DNA from: Aquimarina mycalae
GTDB lineage: Bacteria > Bacteroidota > Bacteroidia > Flavobacteriales > Flavobacteriaceae
Assembly: GCF_029906345.1 (NCBI RefSeq)
Contig: NZ_JARYGY010000001.1
Location: 656,851-720,850, forward strand
DNA: 64,000 bases
Direction of reading: 5' to 3'
The notes under the pieces are model-generated. The model had not been told where the DNA came from and ran no database searches. It saw only the letters and a program-made list of their open reading frames with translations. Made by a program: the position numbers and the translations under genes. Shown one piece after another: positions 61,641-64,000 of the stretch (within the stretch, counting starts at the first letter, position 1; each line of letters opens with the position of its first letter).

Positions 61641-62450
61641 ATGAAGGAACTGCTAACAAGGTCTTTATCGGGGTTTTTATACATCTCGATATTATTAATT
61701 TCTATATTTATTTCTAAATATACCTTCATTGGCATATTTCTAATATTTGGTATTATCTGTATTTATGAATTTCAGAAGTTAATTCATTTAAAAAATACTT
61801 GGTTATACTTAGTATTTATTGGCTTCCTTCTTTTATTTCATACTCCAGCTTTTAAAATCCCTCTATTCGTTACCATTACTGTACTGACTTTAACAATAAT
61901 AACACAACTATTTTTAGTAAGAGATCTTCTTACGATTAGAATAATTCCAATGTTCGAGAAAAGAAAATACCTTACAAGTATATTCTATCTTATTACTTCT
62001 ATCGTATTTTTAACATTAATACCTTGTTACGATAATGAATACAACCCGATTATGGTAGCGGGACCACTATTAATGATATGGACAAATGATACTTTTGCTT
62101 ATTTAGTAGGTAAGAACTTTGGAAAACGTAAGTTATTAGAACGAATATCTCCTAAAAAAACGATTGAAGGTTTTATAGGAGGTTTCTTATTTACTATGTT
62201 AGCAGGGTATTTAATTGCCTACTTTTCTGACTTGTTATCAATTACCGTATGGTTGATTATAAGCATAATTATGAGTATTTTTGGTACTCTGGGAGACCTT
62301 ATACAATCTAAATTTAAAAGACAAGCAGGTGTTAAGGATAGTGGATCAATAATGCCAGGACATGGTGGCATTTTTGATCGATTGGACAGTATTATATTTG
62401 CAAGTCCGTTTTTATATGCATTTTTACAAATTTTAAAGTATGTTTCATAA
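61641..62450 (+). CDS. cdsA: Phosphatidate cytidylyltransferase
   Basis: A 269-residue membrane enzyme that makes CDP-diacylglycerol. About eight helices are visible, and the C-terminal signature GTLGDLIQSKFKRQAGVKDSG-type region with MPGHGGIFDRLDS is intact. The end overlaps psd by 11 bases. Confidence 0.96.
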   Translation: MKELLTRSLSGFLYISILLISIFISKYTFIGIFLIFGIICIYEFQKLIHLKNTWLYLVFIGFLLLFHTPAFKIPLFVTITVLTLTIITQLFLVRDLLTIRIIPMFEKRKYLTSIFYLITSIVFLTLIPCYDNEYNPIMVAGPLLMIWTNDTFAYLVGKNFGKRKLLERISPKKTIEGFIGGFLFTMLAGYLIAYFSDLLSITVWLIISIIMSIFGTLGDLIQSKFKRQAGVKDSGSIMPGHGGIFDRLDSIIFASPFLYAFLQILKYVS

Positions 62451-63087
62451 AGAAGGTTATAAAATCATATCAGTTGCTATTGTACTTTTTCTCGGTATTA
62501 ATGCAGCTTCTTACGTAGCAATTCAACTTGACGAGTGGATCCTTGCTATATTTTTGATAACACTAGTATTTCTAATATTAATATTACAGTTTTTCAGAAA
62601 TCCAAAAAGACATACTGATATAAACGATCGTACAATAGTTGCTCCTGTAGATGGTAAAGTTGTAGTAATAGAAGAAGTGTTTGAGAAAGAATATTTCAAT
62701 GAAAACAGACTTCAAGTTTCTATATTCATGTCGCCAATAAACGTTCACGTTACCAGACATCCTATTAACGGAAAAGTACAATTAAGTAAATATCATCCAG
62801 GTAAATACCTTGTTGCTTGGCACCCCAAAGCCTCTGAAGAAAACGAAAGGACTACTGTAGTTGTAAAAAACAATTTTGTTGAAATCCTTTATAGACAGAT
62901 CGCTGGAGCATTAGCCAAAAGAATCGTGAATTATGCCAAAGATGGTGAAAAAGTTATTCAAGGATCTGATAGTGGATTTATTAAATTCGGCTCTAGAGTA
63001 GATGTGTTTTTACCTGTAGGAACAGAAGTTAATGTCTCCTTGAATCAAAAGGTAAAAGGAGGAGAAAGTATTATTGCGAATGTATAG
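62440..63087 (+). CDS. psd: Phosphatidylserine decarboxylase (short proenzyme form)
   Basis: A 215-residue enzyme converting phosphatidylserine to phosphatidylethanolamine. An N-terminal membrane hairpin (about 8-50) precedes the catalytic domain. The self-cleavage site is in GFIKFGSRVDVFLP, where the Ser becomes the pyruvoyl group; FMSPINVHVTRHPINGKV holds the catalytic His/Asp region. It starts inside cdsA, in the same pathway. Confidence 0.95.
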   Translation: MFHKEGYKIISVAIVLFLGINAASYVAIQLDEWILAIFLITLVFLILILQFFRNPKRHTDINDRTIVAPVDGKVVVIEEVFEKEYFNENRLQVSIFMSPINVHVTRHPINGKVQLSKYHPGKYLVAWHPKASEENERTTVVVKNNFVEILYRQIAGALAKRIVNYAKDGEKVIQGSDSGFIKFGSRVDVFLPVGTEVNVSLNQKVKGGESIIANV

Positions 63088-63089
63088 TT

Positions 63090-63359
63090 ATGACCAATGA
63101 GGAATTAAATATCGCCTTCCAAGCGGCTTTTGAAAAGGCCTGCAATACTAAAATAGAATTGCCTCCTGATGTTATGCTTCATTTTTATGCTTACTACAAA
63201 CAAGCCACTCATACCGAGGGTTTCTATACACCATCTGGAGATAGCGAACTTAGAAATGCTTTTAAACTTAATGCTCTTTTTCAGGTAAAAAATCTTACTC
63301 CTGATGAAGCTAAACTAAAATATATAGAATTAGTAAATAAATACATTACTGATTATTAA
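63090..63359 (+). CDS. Acyl-CoA-binding protein
   Basis: An 89-residue ACBP of four helices (LNIAFQAAFEKACN, MLHFYAYYKQATHT, ELRNAFKLNALFQVKN, EAKLKYIELVNKY). It binds long-chain acyl-CoA in the cytoplasm. It starts 2 bases after psd, which suits a role in supplying acyl chains for phospholipids. The usual YKQAT motif is present. Confidence 0.93.
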   Translation: MTNEELNIAFQAAFEKACNTKIELPPDVMLHFYAYYKQATHTEGFYTPSGDSELRNAFKLNALFQVKNLTPDEAKLKYIELVNKYITDY

Positions 63360-63361
63360 TC

Positions 63362-63399
63362 AAAAAAAACCTTGATATGATATCAAGGTTTTTTTTTTT
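63362..63399. terminator. Bidirectional intrinsic terminator between the ACBP gene and valS
   Basis: A8 followed by CCTTGATAT-G-ATATCAAGG and T11 gives a strong stem for both converging transcripts. It starts 2 bases after the ACBP stop. Confidence 0.92.
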
Positions 63400-63416
63400 G
63401 ATTAATCTTTTATCTA

Positions 63417-64000
63417 CTACTTCAAACCTGAAAGACTTGATTTTAATGTAGCTATCTTAGCTTCAGCATCAGATTCCTTCTTACGTTCATTCGCAATTAC
63501 TTGTTCTGGTGCATTATTTACAAAACGTTCATTTTGCAATTTCTTTTGAACCGATTTTAAAAACCCTTCAGTATATTTCAATTCCTCAGTAAGTTTCTTA
63601 ATCTCGTCCTCTACATTAATTGCCCCAGAAATCGGAATAAAGTACTCATTAGATTTCACTCTAAAAGAAAGTGCTCCATCTACTTTTTCGTTCACGTACT
63701 CTAATGAATCAAGGTTTCCTAGCTTACTGATGACTGCATCAAAAGTAGTACTTGTTTTTTCACTGTTAAGTACTGACATTGATATTGTTTCTTTAAAAGA
63801 TATATTCTTTTCTTTTCGAATCGTTCGTATTCCTGAAATCACCTCTGCAGCAACATCAAACTCATTAATTAATGTTTCGTTTATTGCTGTAATATTAGGC
63901 CAACTGGAGATAATCAGAGCTTCTTCTGGCTTTCTGTCTGCAATTTGTTGCCATATCTCTTCCGAGATAAAAGGAGTAAAAGGATGTAATATTTTTAAAT
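63417..64000 (-). CDS. valS: Valyl-tRNA synthetase, C-terminal part (5' end missing)
   Basis: The frame is open from the right edge to a stop at 63417 (194 codons). The beginning, ILHPFTPFISEEIWQQI, is the class I anticodon-binding domain. The end (about the last 65 residues) is the coiled-coil arm typical of ValRS (EDEIKKLTEELKYTEGFL, then FVNNAPEQVIANERKK). The catalytic HIGH/KMSKS parts lie outside the window. Confidence 0.95.
   Translation of the reverse strand, partial: LKILHPFTPFISEEIWQQIADRKPEEALIISSWPNITAINETLINEFDVAAEVISGIRTIRKEKNISFKETISMSVLNSEKTSTTFDAVISKLGNLDSLEYVNEKVDGALSFRVKSNEYFIPISGAINVEDEIKKLTEELKYTEGFLKSVQKKLQNERFVNNAPEQVIANERKKESDAEAKIATLKSSLSGLK

Noticed and set aside
1..64000. 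tRNA, rRNA, CRISPR array or full insertion sequence
   Set aside because: Reading the gaps on both strands gave no cloverleaf, no spaced direct-repeat array and no transposase; only the palindrome-flanked GIY-YIG unit looks mobile.

Overview
The window is AT-rich DNA (about one third G+C by eye) from a member of the Bacteroidota, most likely a marine Flavobacteriaceae close to Aquimarina-type organisms. The genus is an inference; the phylum is well supported. Supporting signs are a SusC/SusD pair, a type IX secretion C-terminal domain, promoters of the TAnnTTTG type, weak or absent Shine-Dalgarno sites, and clusters typical of the family (rluD-PASTA/ddl-coaD, pyrE-SRPBCC/birA-rsfS-ftsH-LUD-cdsA-psd-ACBP).

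Region 1 (1-11.2 kb) deals with nutrient uptake and polymer use. It holds a SusD-like lipoprotein (cut by the left edge) and its SusC partner. Divergent from them are a LytS-type kinase and LytTR regulator, followed by a sodium:solute symporter and an aldo/keto reductase. An isolated secreted lytic polysaccharide monooxygenase (LPMO) with a CBM5/12-like module and a sorting domain closes the region. Region 2 (11.3-14.7 kb) is a thiol and sulfur block: two rhodaneses and two thioredoxin-fold proteins on the minus strand, divergent from a marR-yceI pair with a perfect palindrome at the marR promoter.

Region 3 (14.7-22.6 kb) is a complete tryptophan operon, trpE-G-D-x-C-F-B-y-A. A classical attenuator precedes it: promoter, leader peptide with three consecutive Trp codons, and terminator. 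Two extra genes sit inside. x is an unrecognised 173-residue protein between trpD and trpC. y is a small GIY-YIG nuclease between trpB and trpA, flanked by inverted copies of a REP-like palindrome, so it looks like a mobile unit inserted in the operon.

Region 4 (22.6-41.9 kb), almost all minus strand, carries a delta-60-repeat protein, a DUF1287 protein (plus strand), a uracil-DNA-glycosylase-fold protein, an MBOAT plus two SGNH hydrolases (polymer O-acylation), a TPR membrane protein, pyruvate carboxylase, DoxX with a frameshifted Crp/Fnr regulator, a TRAP transporter, YaaA, an SDR gene broken by an in-frame TGA, and a cold-shock protein.

Region 5 (42-64 kb) is mostly housekeeping: rluD, a PASTA protein, ddl, coaD, a VOC protein, a DUF1800/DUF1501 pair (the second frameshifted), an M28 peptidase, a methyltransferase, SulP, an M14 peptidase, a Nudix protein, pyrE, birA, rsfS, ftsH, a LUD protein, cdsA, psd, an acyl-CoA-binding protein, and the 3' end of valS running off the right edge.

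No rRNA, tRNA, CRISPR array or intact transposase was seen. The items most worth a second look are the GIY-YIG/palindrome unit in the trp operon, the trp attenuator, the unknown gene in the trp operon, and the (AT)6 tract that puts a Crp/Fnr regulator out of frame next to a CRP-like site upstream of doxX.
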